A stretch of 42,363 nt of DNA, from assembly GCA_937891045.1 (NCBI GenBank), contig CALBEV010000091.1, positions 1-42,363 on the forward strand. Direction: 5' to 3'. The notes under the pieces were generated by a model that had not been told where the DNA came from, did not search any database, and saw only the letters and a list, made by a program, of their open reading frames with translations. Made by a program: the position numbers and the translations under genes. Shown here one piece after another: positions 24,594 through 33,169 of this stretch. Source of the stretch: an uncultured Burkholderiales bacterium (GTDB taxonomy: Bacteria > Pseudomonadota > Gammaproteobacteria > Burkholderiales > Burkholderiaceae). The first letter of the stretch is position 1. Each line of letters starts with the position of its first letter.

Positions 24594-25738
24594 TACTTGC
24601 TGCCGGGCACTTTGCCTTCCACGCCTTTGACGTAGAAGTTGACGCCGCTCAGGAATTTGTCGTCAGCGACTTCATCCTTTTTCAGCAGGGTCTTGCCGGT
24701 GTTGTCAACCAAGGGACCTTTCCAAATGGCATAGGTACCGGCTTTCAAGCCCGCTCTGATTTCATCCACTTTGGCTTTGGTGTCAGCAGGCACGTCTTCA
24801 GCGATAGAAACGATGTCGATCGCGCCTTCTTTCACGCCCCACCACACGCCTGTGCCACCAACCCATTTGCCTTCCAAGGCTTCACGGGTGGTTTGGATGT
24901 AGTAAGGCGCCCAGTTGATGATGGCCGAACCCAAGTGGGCTTTGGGGCCGTAGGCGGTCATGTCCGAGTCCCAACCGAAAGCACGCTTGCCTTTTTCTTC
25001 GGCTGTTTTCAGCACGGCAGGTGAATCGGTGTTTTGGAACAGCACGTCAGCACCGCTGTTGATGAGGGAGGTGGCAGCTTCGGTTTCTTTGGGTGGGTTG
25101 AACCACTCGTTGACCCACACCACTTTGGTTTTCACCTTGGGGTTGACCGACTGAGCGCCCATGGTGAAAGAGTTGATGTTGCGAACCACTTCAGGAATGG
25201 GGATGGAAGCCACCACGCCCAAGGTGTTGGACTTGGTCATCTTGCCTGCGATCACACCGGCCATGTACGCGCCTTCATAGGTGCGGCTGTCGTAGGTGCG
25301 CATATTGGTAGATTGCTTGTAACCAGTGGCGTGCTCGAATTTCACATCCGGTGTGTCTGCAGCCACTTTGAGCATGGGCTCCATGTAGCCAAAGGTGGTG
25401 CCGAAAATCAGCTTGTTGCCTTGACCCACCATGTCGCGGAAGTTGCGCTCGGCGTCAGCAGACTCGGACACGTTTTCGGTGTAAGAGGTTTTGATTTTGT
25501 CGCCAAACTCGGCCTCCAAGGCTTTGCGAGCGTTGTCATGGGCGAATGTCCAACCGCCGTCACCCACAGGACCGACATAGGCAAAGGCAATTTTCAATGG
25601 CTCGGGTTTGGGTGCTTCAACAGCGGGTGCTGGCTCGGCTTTGGGTTCTTCCTTTTTGCCGCAACCCACAAGCAAGGCGGCAGAAACCAGGCCCAATGCA
25701 GCTGCACGGAACCAAGAACGTTTGTACAAATCTGTCAT
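24593..25738 (-). CDS. BMP family ABC transporter substrate-binding lipoprotein (nucleoside/purine type)
   Basis: A 381-residue lipoprotein with signal LGLVSAALLVGC and lipobox cysteine at about residue 26, then a Lys/Glu/Pro linker and the PnrA/BMP domain: IAFAYVGPVGDGGWTFAHDN, NKLIFGTTFGYMEPMLKVA, YEGAYMAGVIAGKMTKSNTL, DVLFQNTDSPAVL and FGWDSDMTAYGP. BMP-family proteins bind nucleosides or purines for the matching ABC importer. It follows the second permease after 96 nt and has AAGGA 7 nt before the ATG. The downstream terminator suggests the binding protein is made in excess over later genes. Confidence 0.93.
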   Translation of the reverse strand: MTDLYKRSWFRAAALGLVSAALLVGCGKKEEPKAEPAPAVEAPKPEPLKIAFAYVGPVGDGGWTFAHDNARKALEAEFGDKIKTSYTENVSESADAERNFRDMVGQGNKLIFGTTFGYMEPMLKVAADTPDVKFEHATGYKQSTNMRTYDSRTYEGAYMAGVIAGKMTKSNTLGVVASIPIPEVVRNINSFTMGAQSVNPKVKTKVVWVNEWFNPPKETEAATSLINSGADVLFQNTDSPAVLKTAEEKGKRAFGWDSDMTAYGPKAHLGSAIINWAPYYIQTTREALEGKWVGGTGVWWGVKEGAIDIVSIAEDVPADTKAKVDEIRAGLKAGTYAIWKGPLVDNTGKTLLKKDEVADDKFLSGVNFYVKGVEGKVPGSK

Positions 25739-25834
25739 GAAAAGTCCTTTGTCAAAGTAAGGCGGAGGAGGTTGGAAAACGGTTGATTATGGCCCCAGAC
25801 AAGGCTTTGCCCAGGCTGGGTGCGAAATTTTTCA

Positions 25835-26755
25835 TCATGTGCCGGGGTAAAACGGTTTGCCCAAAGAAGCGGGCATGTTGACCCGAATCCATTGTGGATT
25901 GCGGGATATCAGCGCCAGCACGATGATGGTGGCCAGGTAGGGCAGCATGCTGAGGAACTGGCTGGGCACCTCCACCCCACTGGCCTGGAAATGAAACTGC
26001 AGCATGGTGACACCACCGAACAAATACGCCCCCATCAACACCCGCATGGGTCGCCAAGTGGCGAAGGTGGTGAGTGCCAAGGCGATCCAGCCCTTGCCCG
26101 CGATCATCCCCTCCACCCACAGCGGGGTGTAGATGATGGAAATATAGGCGCCCGCCAAACCGCACAAAGCGCCGCCAGTGACCACCGCGCCCAGGCGGAT
26201 GCCGCGCACCGAATAGCCCAAGGCATGGGCCGACTGCGGCGACTCGCCCACCGCCCGCAGCACCAAACCGGCTCGGCTGCGCTCGAGGAACCAAATCAGG
26301 GCGATGGTGAACAAGATGACCAGATAGACCATCGGGTGTTGTTTGAACAAGGCCGGGCCCACAAAAGGCAGATCGACCAAACCAGGCACCTCAAAGCGCA
26401 TGCGCTCGGGCAGTTTGGCCTGCACATAGCCGGTGCCCACAAAGGCCGAGAAGCCCACGCCAAACAGGCTGAGCGCCAAACCGGTGGCGTACTGGTTGGT
26501 GTTGAGGCCAATCACCAAGGCACCAAAAATCAGGGCCAACAAGGCCCCAGCGCCCATGCCTGCGGCAAAGCCCAGCAGATCGCTGCCGGTGTGCACCACG
26601 GTGGCAAAGCCAGCGATGGCCGCGCACAGCATCATGCCCTCGGCACCGAGGTTGACGATGCCCGCTTTTTCGTTGATGAGCAGCCCCAACGCCGCGATGG
26701 CCAAGACCGTGCCCGCACTCAGGGTGGCGGCTATTAACAATGCATAGGATTCCAT
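25835..26755 (-). CDS. ABC transporter permease (nucleoside/BMP-type, second subunit)
   Basis: A 306-residue inner membrane permease with about eight to ten helices. It carries the branched-chain amino acid/nucleoside permease pattern GLLINEKAGIVNLGAEGMML near residue 25 and the EAA-type segment GESPQSAHALGYSVRGIRLG near 190. The ATG at 26755 shares its A with the upstream permease stop (TGATG); a GTG three bases earlier is an alternative start. It would pair with the 358-residue permease to form the transmembrane channel. Confidence 0.92.
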   Translation of the reverse strand: MESYALLIAATLSAGTVLAIAALGLLINEKAGIVNLGAEGMMLCAAIAGFATVVHTGSDLLGFAAGMGAGALLALIFGALVIGLNTNQYATGLALSLFGVGFSAFVGTGYVQAKLPERMRFEVPGLVDLPFVGPALFKQHPMVYLVILFTIALIWFLERSRAGLVLRAVGESPQSAHALGYSVRGIRLGAVVTGGALCGLAGAYISIIYTPLWVEGMIAGKGWIALALTTFATWRPMRVLMGAYLFGGVTMLQFHFQASGVEVPSQFLSMLPYLATIIVLALISRNPQWIRVNMPASLGKPFYPGT

Positions 26756-27831
26756 CACGCCACCTCCACACGCTTGGGCGCCCAGCGCAAGCGGTAATTC
26801 ATCAAGACATCACAGGCCAACAAACTGAACAACAACAGCCCTTGGAACACACCGGTGAGGGATTTGGGCAAGCCCAAACGGGACTGGGCCAGCTCGCCGC
26901 CGATGTAGAAAATGCTCATCAGGATGGCGGAAAACACCATGCCCACCGGGTGCAAGCGCCCGACAAAAGCGACGATGATGGCTGCAAAGCCATAGCCCAC
27001 CGGCACATAAGGGGTCAGCTGACCGATGGGTCCGGCCACTTCCAAGGCACCGGCCAAACCGGCCGCGCCGCCCGACACCAACAAGGCCAACCAGATGGCT
27101 CGGCTGGAAGAGAAACCCGCGTAGCGGGCTGCATGCGGGGCCAAACCACCGATTTGCTGTGCCCACCCGGCCCGGGTGCGGAACAAAAACACCCACAGCA
27201 ACAGCGCTCCCAGCAAAGCCAAAAAGACGCCCATGTTGATCCGCGAGCCTTTGAACAAACGCGGAATTTGGGTGGCCGCCTCGAAGGTTTTGGTTTGCGG
27301 AAAGTTGTAGCCCAAGGGGTCTTTCCACGGGCCATAGACCAAGTAGCCCAACACCATGATGGCCACATAGACCAGCATCAGGCTGACCAAAATTTCATTG
27401 GCGTGGAAGCGGTCGCGCAAAAACGCCGTGATGCCCGCCCAGACCATGCCGCCCATCACGCCCGCCAACAAGACCGAAGGCACCATCACCCAGGGGCTGC
27501 TGGCTTTGTCGGCCATCAAGGCGATGCCGGTGGCAAACACCGCGCCCATCACATACTGGCCTTCGGCACCGATGTTCCACACATTGGAGCGGAAACAAAG
27601 CGCCAAGCCCAAAGCGATGATCAGCAAGGGGGTGGCTTTGACCACCAACTCGCCGAGGGCATAGGAGGAACGTATCGGTTCCCAGAAAAACACCCTCAAG
27701 CCTTGCACCGGGTCTTTGCCCAGCGCCAAGAACAGCACCACGCCGATGACCACGGTCAGCACCAGGGCCAGCAAGGGTGAGGCGATGCGCCAAAAGCCTG
27801 AAGGCTGAGGCCGAGCTTCAAGTTTCAACAT
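26755..27831 (-). CDS. ABC transporter permease (nucleoside/BMP-type, first subunit)
   Basis: A 358-residue permease with about ten hydrophobic segments. The family motif is ALCFRSNVWNIGAEGQYVMG near residue 80, and PHAARYAGFSSSRAIWLALL near 230 fits the cytoplasmic coupling helix. Starts 1 nt after the ATPase stop, and its own stop overlaps the next permease. Confidence 0.92.
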   Translation of the reverse strand: MLKLEARPQPSGFWRIASPLLALVLTVVIGVVLFLALGKDPVQGLRVFFWEPIRSSYALGELVVKATPLLIIALGLALCFRSNVWNIGAEGQYVMGAVFATGIALMADKASSPWVMVPSVLLAGVMGGMVWAGITAFLRDRFHANEILVSLMLVYVAIMVLGYLVYGPWKDPLGYNFPQTKTFEAATQIPRLFKGSRINMGVFLALLGALLLWVFLFRTRAGWAQQIGGLAPHAARYAGFSSSRAIWLALLVSGGAAGLAGALEVAGPIGQLTPYVPVGYGFAAIIVAFVGRLHPVGMVFSAILMSIFYIGGELAQSRLGLPKSLTGVFQGLLLFSLLACDVLMNYRLRWAPKRVEVA

Positions 27832-27832
27832 G

Positions 27833-29353
27833 TCAATTCACCATTCCTGCTGGTTGGTCCCACAAGCCGCTCATCCAACTGCCGACCAAGGCCACGTTGG
27901 CATCGGCCCGGTTGATCGAGGGTGACAAGCGGCCTTGCGCGATGACGTGCATGCGGTCGGAGAGTTCAAACAACTCGTCGAGTTCTTCACTGACCACCAA
28001 CACGGCGCAACCGGCATCGCGCAGCGCCAGCAAAGCGCCGCGGATTTGCGCTGAAGCGCCGACATCCACGCCCCAGGTAGGTTGCGAGACGATCAGCAGT
28101 TTGGGCGCAGCGTCGATTTCGCGGCCAACGATGTACTTTTGCAAATTGCCACCCGACAGCGACTGCGCCAGCGCATGGGCGCCACCGGCCTTGACCTTGT
28201 AGCGGTTGATGATGGATTCGGCCTGGGTTTTCAGGGCGTTCATGTCGATCCACCCAGCCCTGTTGATGGCGTCGGACCGGGTGAGCAACAGGTTGTGCGC
28301 CAAGCTCAGGCTGGGCACGGCACCCCGGCCCAAGCGTTCGTCCGGCACAAAGTGCAGGCCCAAGGCACGCCGCTGGGTGGGGCCTTGCGAACCCACCGCC
28401 TGACCCAACAAACGGATGCTGTCGGCTGAGGCGCGGGTGTCCTCACCGCTCAGGGCATACAGCAGCTCGCGCTGGCCATTGCCCGACACCCCGGCGATGC
28501 CCACAATTTCGCCTTGGCGCACTTGCAAATCCATCGGTGACAGGCTCATGCCAAACGGGTCTTGGCGGGCCAGTTGCAGTTGGCGCACCTCGAGCACCAC
28601 GGCACCGGGTTGGCTGGTTTGGTGGTCCAGCGCCGGCGGCTCGCTGCCAATCATCATTTGGCTCAAAGACGCATTGGTTTCTTCGCTGGGAATGCAGGCC
28701 CCACTGACACGACCGGCCCGCAGCACGGTGCAATGGGTGCACAGCGCACGGATTTCATGCAGCTTGTGACTGATGTACAAAATGCTGCAACCCTCGGCCA
28801 CCAATTGGCGCAAGACCGCAAACAGTTTGTCCACGGCTTGCGGTGTGAGCACCGAGGTGGGCTCGTCCAGGATCAGCAAACGCGGTTCACACAGCAAGGC
28901 GCGGATGATTTCCACCCGCTGCATTTCGCCCACGCTCAGGGTGTGCACGGGGCGCTCGGGCTCGATGTCCAGGCCATAAATGGCGGCTTTGTCGCGGATG
29001 CGTTGGGTCACCTCGGCCAAGGACAGGCTTTTGCCCAGACCCAACCAGACGTTTTGCGCCACGCTCAGGGTGTCAAACAAACTGAAATGCTGGAACACCA
29101 TGCTGATGCCCAATTGACGGGCCTGCTGGGGGTTGCGAATGCGCACCGCTTGGCCATTGAAGCGGATGTCGCCTGCATCGGGTTGCACCGCACCAAATAT
29201 GATTTTCATCAGGGTGGACTTGCCCGCACCGTTTTCGCCCAAAATGGCGTGAATCTGGCCGGGTATCACGTCCAAGGAAATATTGTCGTTGGCCAGCACG
29301 GCAGGGTACTGTTTGCGGATGCCTTTGAGGCTCAACAAAGGAACAGGACTCAT
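27833..29353 (-). CDS. ABC transporter ATP-binding protein with two nucleotide-binding domains
   Basis: A 506-residue tandem ATPase of the sugar/nucleoside (RbsA/YufO-like) type. Domain 1 has Walker A GENGAGKST at residues 39-47, signature LSVGEMQRVEIIRAL and Walker B LLILDEPTSVL. Domain 2 has a degenerate P-loop region (GIAGVSGNGQRELLYAL), signature LSGGNLQKYIVGREI, and Walker B PKLLIVSQPTWGVD where S replaces the usual aspartate-flanking residue pattern (VSQP). Such asymmetry is common in this family. The start is ATG 29353 with GGGGAGA 8 nt upstream; the frame runs open to 29431, overlapping xdhA. It is the first gene of the purine import operon. Confidence 0.93.
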   Translation of the reverse strand: MSPVPLLSLKGIRKQYPAVLANDNISLDVIPGQIHAILGENGAGKSTLMKIIFGAVQPDAGDIRFNGQAVRIRNPQQARQLGISMVFQHFSLFDTLSVAQNVWLGLGKSLSLAEVTQRIRDKAAIYGLDIEPERPVHTLSVGEMQRVEIIRALLCEPRLLILDEPTSVLTPQAVDKLFAVLRQLVAEGCSILYISHKLHEIRALCTHCTVLRAGRVSGACIPSEETNASLSQMMIGSEPPALDHQTSQPGAVVLEVRQLQLARQDPFGMSLSPMDLQVRQGEIVGIAGVSGNGQRELLYALSGEDTRASADSIRLLGQAVGSQGPTQRRALGLHFVPDERLGRGAVPSLSLAHNLLLTRSDAINRAGWIDMNALKTQAESIINRYKVKAGGAHALAQSLSGGNLQKYIVGREIDAAPKLLIVSQPTWGVDVGASAQIRGALLALRDAGCAVLVVSEELDELFELSDRMHVIAQGRLSPSINRADANVALVGSWMSGLWDQPAGMVN

Positions 29354-29416
29354 GCCAAGTTCTCCCCAAGGTTTCCGGGCATCACCTTTTGAATCCAACC
29401 AAAGCACCTCGTTTCC
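29354..29416. promoter_or_regulatory. 63-bp divergent regulatory gap between the importer operon and xdhA
   Basis: Both transcripts must start in, or overlap, this short gap. It includes the ATPase ribosome binding site (GGGGAGA on the minus strand). No exact -10 hexamer or obvious operator palindrome can be picked out by eye, and xdhA has no strong Shine-Dalgarno. Confidence 0.35.
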
Positions 29417-30832
29417 ATGACCATTCCTCACTTAGACCTGATTTTTAGAAACACAAAGAATTCAATTCCGAATGTTTCGCCCAGTCGCACCCTGTTGGAC
29501 ATTTTGCGCGAAGAGCTGCGGGCCACCGACGTCAAGGAAGGTTGTGCCAGCGGCGACTGCGGCGCTTGCACCGTGGTGATTGGTCACGGCCCGCAATCGC
29601 ACACGGTCAACAGCTGCATCCGCATGGCCCATTCTGCCCATGGTTTGCAAGTCACCACCGCCAGCGATTTGCCCACCAACGGTCAACTGCACCCGGTTCA
29701 GCAGGCCATGTTAGACCACCACGGTTCGCAATGCGGTTTTTGCACCCCCGGGTTTGTCATGAGCCTGTACGACCTTTACAACCGCGCCCAAGGCCAAGCG
29801 GTCACGCGCGAAGAAGCCATGGAAGCGATCTCGGGCAATTTGTGCCGCTGCACCGGCTACCGCCCGATCTTGGACGCCGCCTGCGCCATGCACCTGTACC
29901 CAGCCCCCGCGCCGCGACGCCAACTGAAAACCGGGCCCGACTTGCGCGACCCCTTGAACCCGCATTACGCCCTGCCCACGTCGTTGGCTCAACTGCTGAC
30001 TTTGCGTGCCCGCCACCCCCAAGCGCAGTTGATGGCCGGTGGCACCGACGCCGGTTTGTGGGTCACCCAACAGCACCGCCGCTTTGACCAAGTGATCGAC
30101 CTGACCCGCTTGGCCGAGCTGAAAAAAGTGGAAACCTATCCCCACCATCTGGCCATTGGCGCGGCGGTGAGCCTGCACGATGCCTTCGCGGCGCTGGCCC
30201 AACGCCGCCCCGAGGTGACGGATTTCGCCCACCGTTTTGCCGGTCGCCCGGTGCGCCAGTCCGGCACCATCGGCGGCAATCTGGCCAATGGCTCGCCCAT
30301 CGGTGACTGCATGCCGCTGTTGATCGCCCTGGGGGCGCAGGTGGTGCTGATGGCCTACCGCCAAGGCCGCATGGTGTCGCGCCATGAGCCCTTGGAAGAC
30401 TATTACCTGGGCTACCGCCAAACCGTGTTGGCCCCCGACGAAGTGCTGTGTTGGATCGTCGTGCCGCAGCCTCTTCACAACGAGCGGCTCCACGCCTACA
30501 AAGTGTCAAAACGCCAAGAAGACGATATTTCCACCCTTTGTTTGGTGCTGCGTTGGCACCAAGACGCCCAGACCCTTCGCGATGTGCGCATCGGTGTCGG
30601 TGGTGTCGCGGCCACGCCCGTGCGGGCTCGGCGCACCGAAGCGGTGATGGACAACCAGTCTTTGGACGCCACCACCTTGGCCCGGGCGCAAGACAGCCTG
30701 GGCCAAGAGTTCAAACCCATCACTGACATGCGTGCCAGCGCCGCGTACCGCCATCAGCTGTTGCGCAACCTGCTGCAACGCGCTTGGTTGCAGGCCCAAG
30801 GCGTGGCCCACACCCGCTTGGAGGATTTTTAA
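29417..30832 (+). CDS. xdhA: Xanthine dehydrogenase small subunit (2Fe-2S and FAD)
   Basis: A 471-residue subunit. Plant-type [2Fe-2S] ligands are C43, C48, C51 (GCASGDCGAC) and C67; the second cluster uses C106, C109, C143 and C145 (QCGFCTPGFVMSLYDL, NLCRCTGYRPI). The FAD domain follows from about 190 with AQLMAGGTDAGLWV and GRPVRQSGTIGGNLANGSPI, then the CO dehydrogenase flavoprotein C-terminal domain. It passes electrons from the Mo site of XdhB to NAD+. Start is ATG 29417. The xdhB ATG follows the stop by 1 nt. Confidence 0.96.
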   Translation: MTIPHLDLIFRNTKNSIPNVSPSRTLLDILREELRATDVKEGCASGDCGACTVVIGHGPQSHTVNSCIRMAHSAHGLQVTTASDLPTNGQLHPVQQAMLDHHGSQCGFCTPGFVMSLYDLYNRAQGQAVTREEAMEAISGNLCRCTGYRPILDAACAMHLYPAPAPRRQLKTGPDLRDPLNPHYALPTSLAQLLTLRARHPQAQLMAGGTDAGLWVTQQHRRFDQVIDLTRLAELKKVETYPHHLAIGAAVSLHDAFAALAQRRPEVTDFAHRFAGRPVRQSGTIGGNLANGSPIGDCMPLLIALGAQVVLMAYRQGRMVSRHEPLEDYYLGYRQTVLAPDEVLCWIVVPQPLHNERLHAYKVSKRQEDDISTLCLVLRWHQDAQTLRDVRIGVGGVAATPVRARRTEAVMDNQSLDATTLARAQDSLGQEFKPITDMRASAAYRHQLLRNLLQRAWLQAQGVAHTRLEDF

Positions 30833-30833
30833 G

Positions 30834-33119
30834 ATGAATACCCTTGACCAAGCGCTGGACCAAGACGCGAAACACGAAAGTGCACATGGGCATGTGCAAG
30901 GCTTGGCGGCCTACATCGACGACCTGCCGCTGACCGAAGGCACGCTGCACGCTGCGCCGCTGATGAGCAACGTGGCCCATGGCCGCATCCTGTCGCTCGA
31001 CCTGAGCGCCGTGCTGGCCGCACCCGGCGTGCGTGCCGTGGTCACCGCCGACGATGTCGTGGGCGACAAACTGCTGGCCACCTTTGTGCACGACGAACCG
31101 ATTTTTGCCAGCACCCATGTTGAACACATCGGGCAGGTGCTGGGCGTGGTGGTGGCCGACAGCCACATTCAGGCCCGCGCGGCGGCAGCCTTGATGCAAT
31201 TGAAAGTGGCCCCCCTGCCCCCTGCTTTGATTGCCCGCACCGCGCCAAGCACGGTGTTGCCCAAGGTCCATGTGCAACGCGGTGACGCCGCGCAAGCGCT
31301 GCAGAACGCGCCGCACCAATTGCGCAACCAGCTGGAAATTGGCGGCCAAGAGCACTATTACCTGGAAAGCCAAATCGCCTATGTGCTGCCGCAAGACGAC
31401 GGCGAGTGGTTGGTGCACTCCAGCACCCAACACCCCGGCGAAGCCCAGCATTGGGTGGCGCATGCCTTGAATGTCCCTTTGCACCGCGTGCGGGTGCTGT
31501 GTCGCCGCATGGGCGGCGGCTTCGGCGGCAAAGAAACCCAGTCGGGTCACCCGGCAGTGTGGGCCGCATTGGCCGCGCAAAAAACCGGCCGCCCCGTGAA
31601 GCTGCGTTTGGCGCGTGAAGACGATTTTTTGATCACCGGCAAACGCCATCCGTTCAGCCACGATTACCAAGCCGGTTTCAACCACCAAGGCTGCTTGCTG
31701 GGCTTGCAATCCACCCAATGGGTGCACTGCGGTTTCAGCGCCGACCTGAGCGGCCCGGTGGCCGACCGCGCCGTGTTCCACACCGACAACGCGTATTTTT
31801 TAGAGGCGGTCGATATCGTCTCGCACCGCAGCAAGCTCAACACCCAAAGCCACACCGCATTTCGCGGCTTTGGCGGGCCGCAAGGCGTGTTGTTGATCGA
31901 GGCCTTGATGGGTGACATCGCCAGGCAACTTGGCCTGGACCCGCTGGATGTGCGCTTGGCCAATCTTTATGGGGAGGCCCCACGCAACACCACCCACTAC
32001 GGCATGACCGTGGAAGACAACATCGCACCCGCGCTCATGACGCAGTTGGCCGCCGATTGCAATTACCGCTCACGCCGCGCCGAGATACAAGCCTTCAACC
32101 CCAGCAGCGCCGTGCTCAAGCGTGGCATCGCCTTGACGCCGGTGAAATTCGGCATCAGCTTCACCGCCACCCAGTTCAACCAAGCTGGTGCGCTGGTGTC
32201 GGTTTACACCGATGGCAGCGTGCGGGTGAACCACGGTGGCACCGAGATGGGCCAAGGCCTGCACACCAAGGTGTGCGCGGTGGTGGCCCAGGTGTTGGGC
32301 TTGCCGTTGACACAGGTGCGCATCAGCAGCTCGGACACCGACAAGGTGGCCAACGCCAGTGCCACAGCAGCCTCCAGCGGCACCGATTTGAATGGCCGCG
32401 CCGCCGAACGCGCCGCCTTGCAAGTGCGCAGCAACATCGCCGCCTGTGTGGCCCAAGCCGATGGCTGCACGGCTGCCGAGGTGCGCTTCCTGAAGAGCCA
32501 AGTGCACAGCCCCAAGCAAGTGCGCAGCTTCGAACAAGCCGTGCAATTCGCCTACAGCCAACGGGTGCAGTTGTGGAGCGATGGTTTTTACGCCACGCCA
32601 AAAATCCATTACGACCGCGCCACCCTTTCCGGTCGGCCGTTCTACTATTTCGCGTATGGCGCAGCCTGCAGCGAGGTCTTGATCGACACCTTGACCGGCG
32701 AGCACAAGGTGTTGAAGGTTGACATCCTGCACGACGTGGGGCATTCCTTGAACCCGGCGTTGGACATCGGTCAAATTGAAGGCGGCTTTGTGCAAGGCAT
32801 GGGTTGGTTGACCACCGAAGAACTGGTGTGGGGCGCTGACGGCAAACTGCTGACACGGGGCGCGAGCACCTACAAAATCCCCACCGCCGCCGACATCCCG
32901 CAGCACTTCAACATCCAGCTCTGGCCCGAGGCCAACCGCGAAGACAACATCGGTGGCAGCAAGGCGGTGGGCGAGCCGCCGTTCATGCTGGCCATCAGCG
33001 TGTTCGAGGCCTTGCGCGATGCCGTCGGCCAATGCTTGGGCGGCAACGCGCCGGTGCAGCTCGACGCACCCGCCACGCCCGAGCGCGTGTTGATGGCGCT
33101 GCAACCCAAGCAGGCTTGA
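30834..33119 (+). CDS. xdhB: Xanthine dehydrogenase molybdenum-binding subunit
   Basis: A 761-residue Mo-MPT subunit oxidising hypoxanthine to xanthine and xanthine to urate. Seen: AAYIDDLPLTEGTLHAAPLM (a/b hammerhead), GGQEHYYLESQIAYVLP, CRRMGGGFGGKETQSGHPAV (substrate and Mo pocket), HTAFRGFGGPQGVLLIEALM with the Arg that orients substrate, GGTEMGQGLHTKV, and the catalytic Glu near residue 714 in KAVGEPPFMLAISVFEAL. Start is ATG 30834, with GGAGG 9 nt upstream inside the xdhA end; an open frame reaching back to 30732 overlaps xdhA and is not used. Confidence 0.96.
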   Translation: MNTLDQALDQDAKHESAHGHVQGLAAYIDDLPLTEGTLHAAPLMSNVAHGRILSLDLSAVLAAPGVRAVVTADDVVGDKLLATFVHDEPIFASTHVEHIGQVLGVVVADSHIQARAAAALMQLKVAPLPPALIARTAPSTVLPKVHVQRGDAAQALQNAPHQLRNQLEIGGQEHYYLESQIAYVLPQDDGEWLVHSSTQHPGEAQHWVAHALNVPLHRVRVLCRRMGGGFGGKETQSGHPAVWAALAAQKTGRPVKLRLAREDDFLITGKRHPFSHDYQAGFNHQGCLLGLQSTQWVHCGFSADLSGPVADRAVFHTDNAYFLEAVDIVSHRSKLNTQSHTAFRGFGGPQGVLLIEALMGDIARQLGLDPLDVRLANLYGEAPRNTTHYGMTVEDNIAPALMTQLAADCNYRSRRAEIQAFNPSSAVLKRGIALTPVKFGISFTATQFNQAGALVSVYTDGSVRVNHGGTEMGQGLHTKVCAVVAQVLGLPLTQVRISSSDTDKVANASATAASSGTDLNGRAAERAALQVRSNIAACVAQADGCTAAEVRFLKSQVHSPKQVRSFEQAVQFAYSQRVQLWSDGFYATPKIHYDRATLSGRPFYYFAYGAACSEVLIDTLTGEHKVLKVDILHDVGHSLNPALDIGQIEGGFVQGMGWLTTEELVWGADGKLLTRGASTYKIPTAADIPQHFNIQLWPEANREDNIGGSKAVGEPPFMLAISVFEALRDAVGQCLGGNAPVQLDAPATPERVLMALQPKQA

Positions 33120-33169
33120 AACGCCTTGCGCTCTGGCTGGCATGATTTTTTGAATTGAACCCTGAACCG

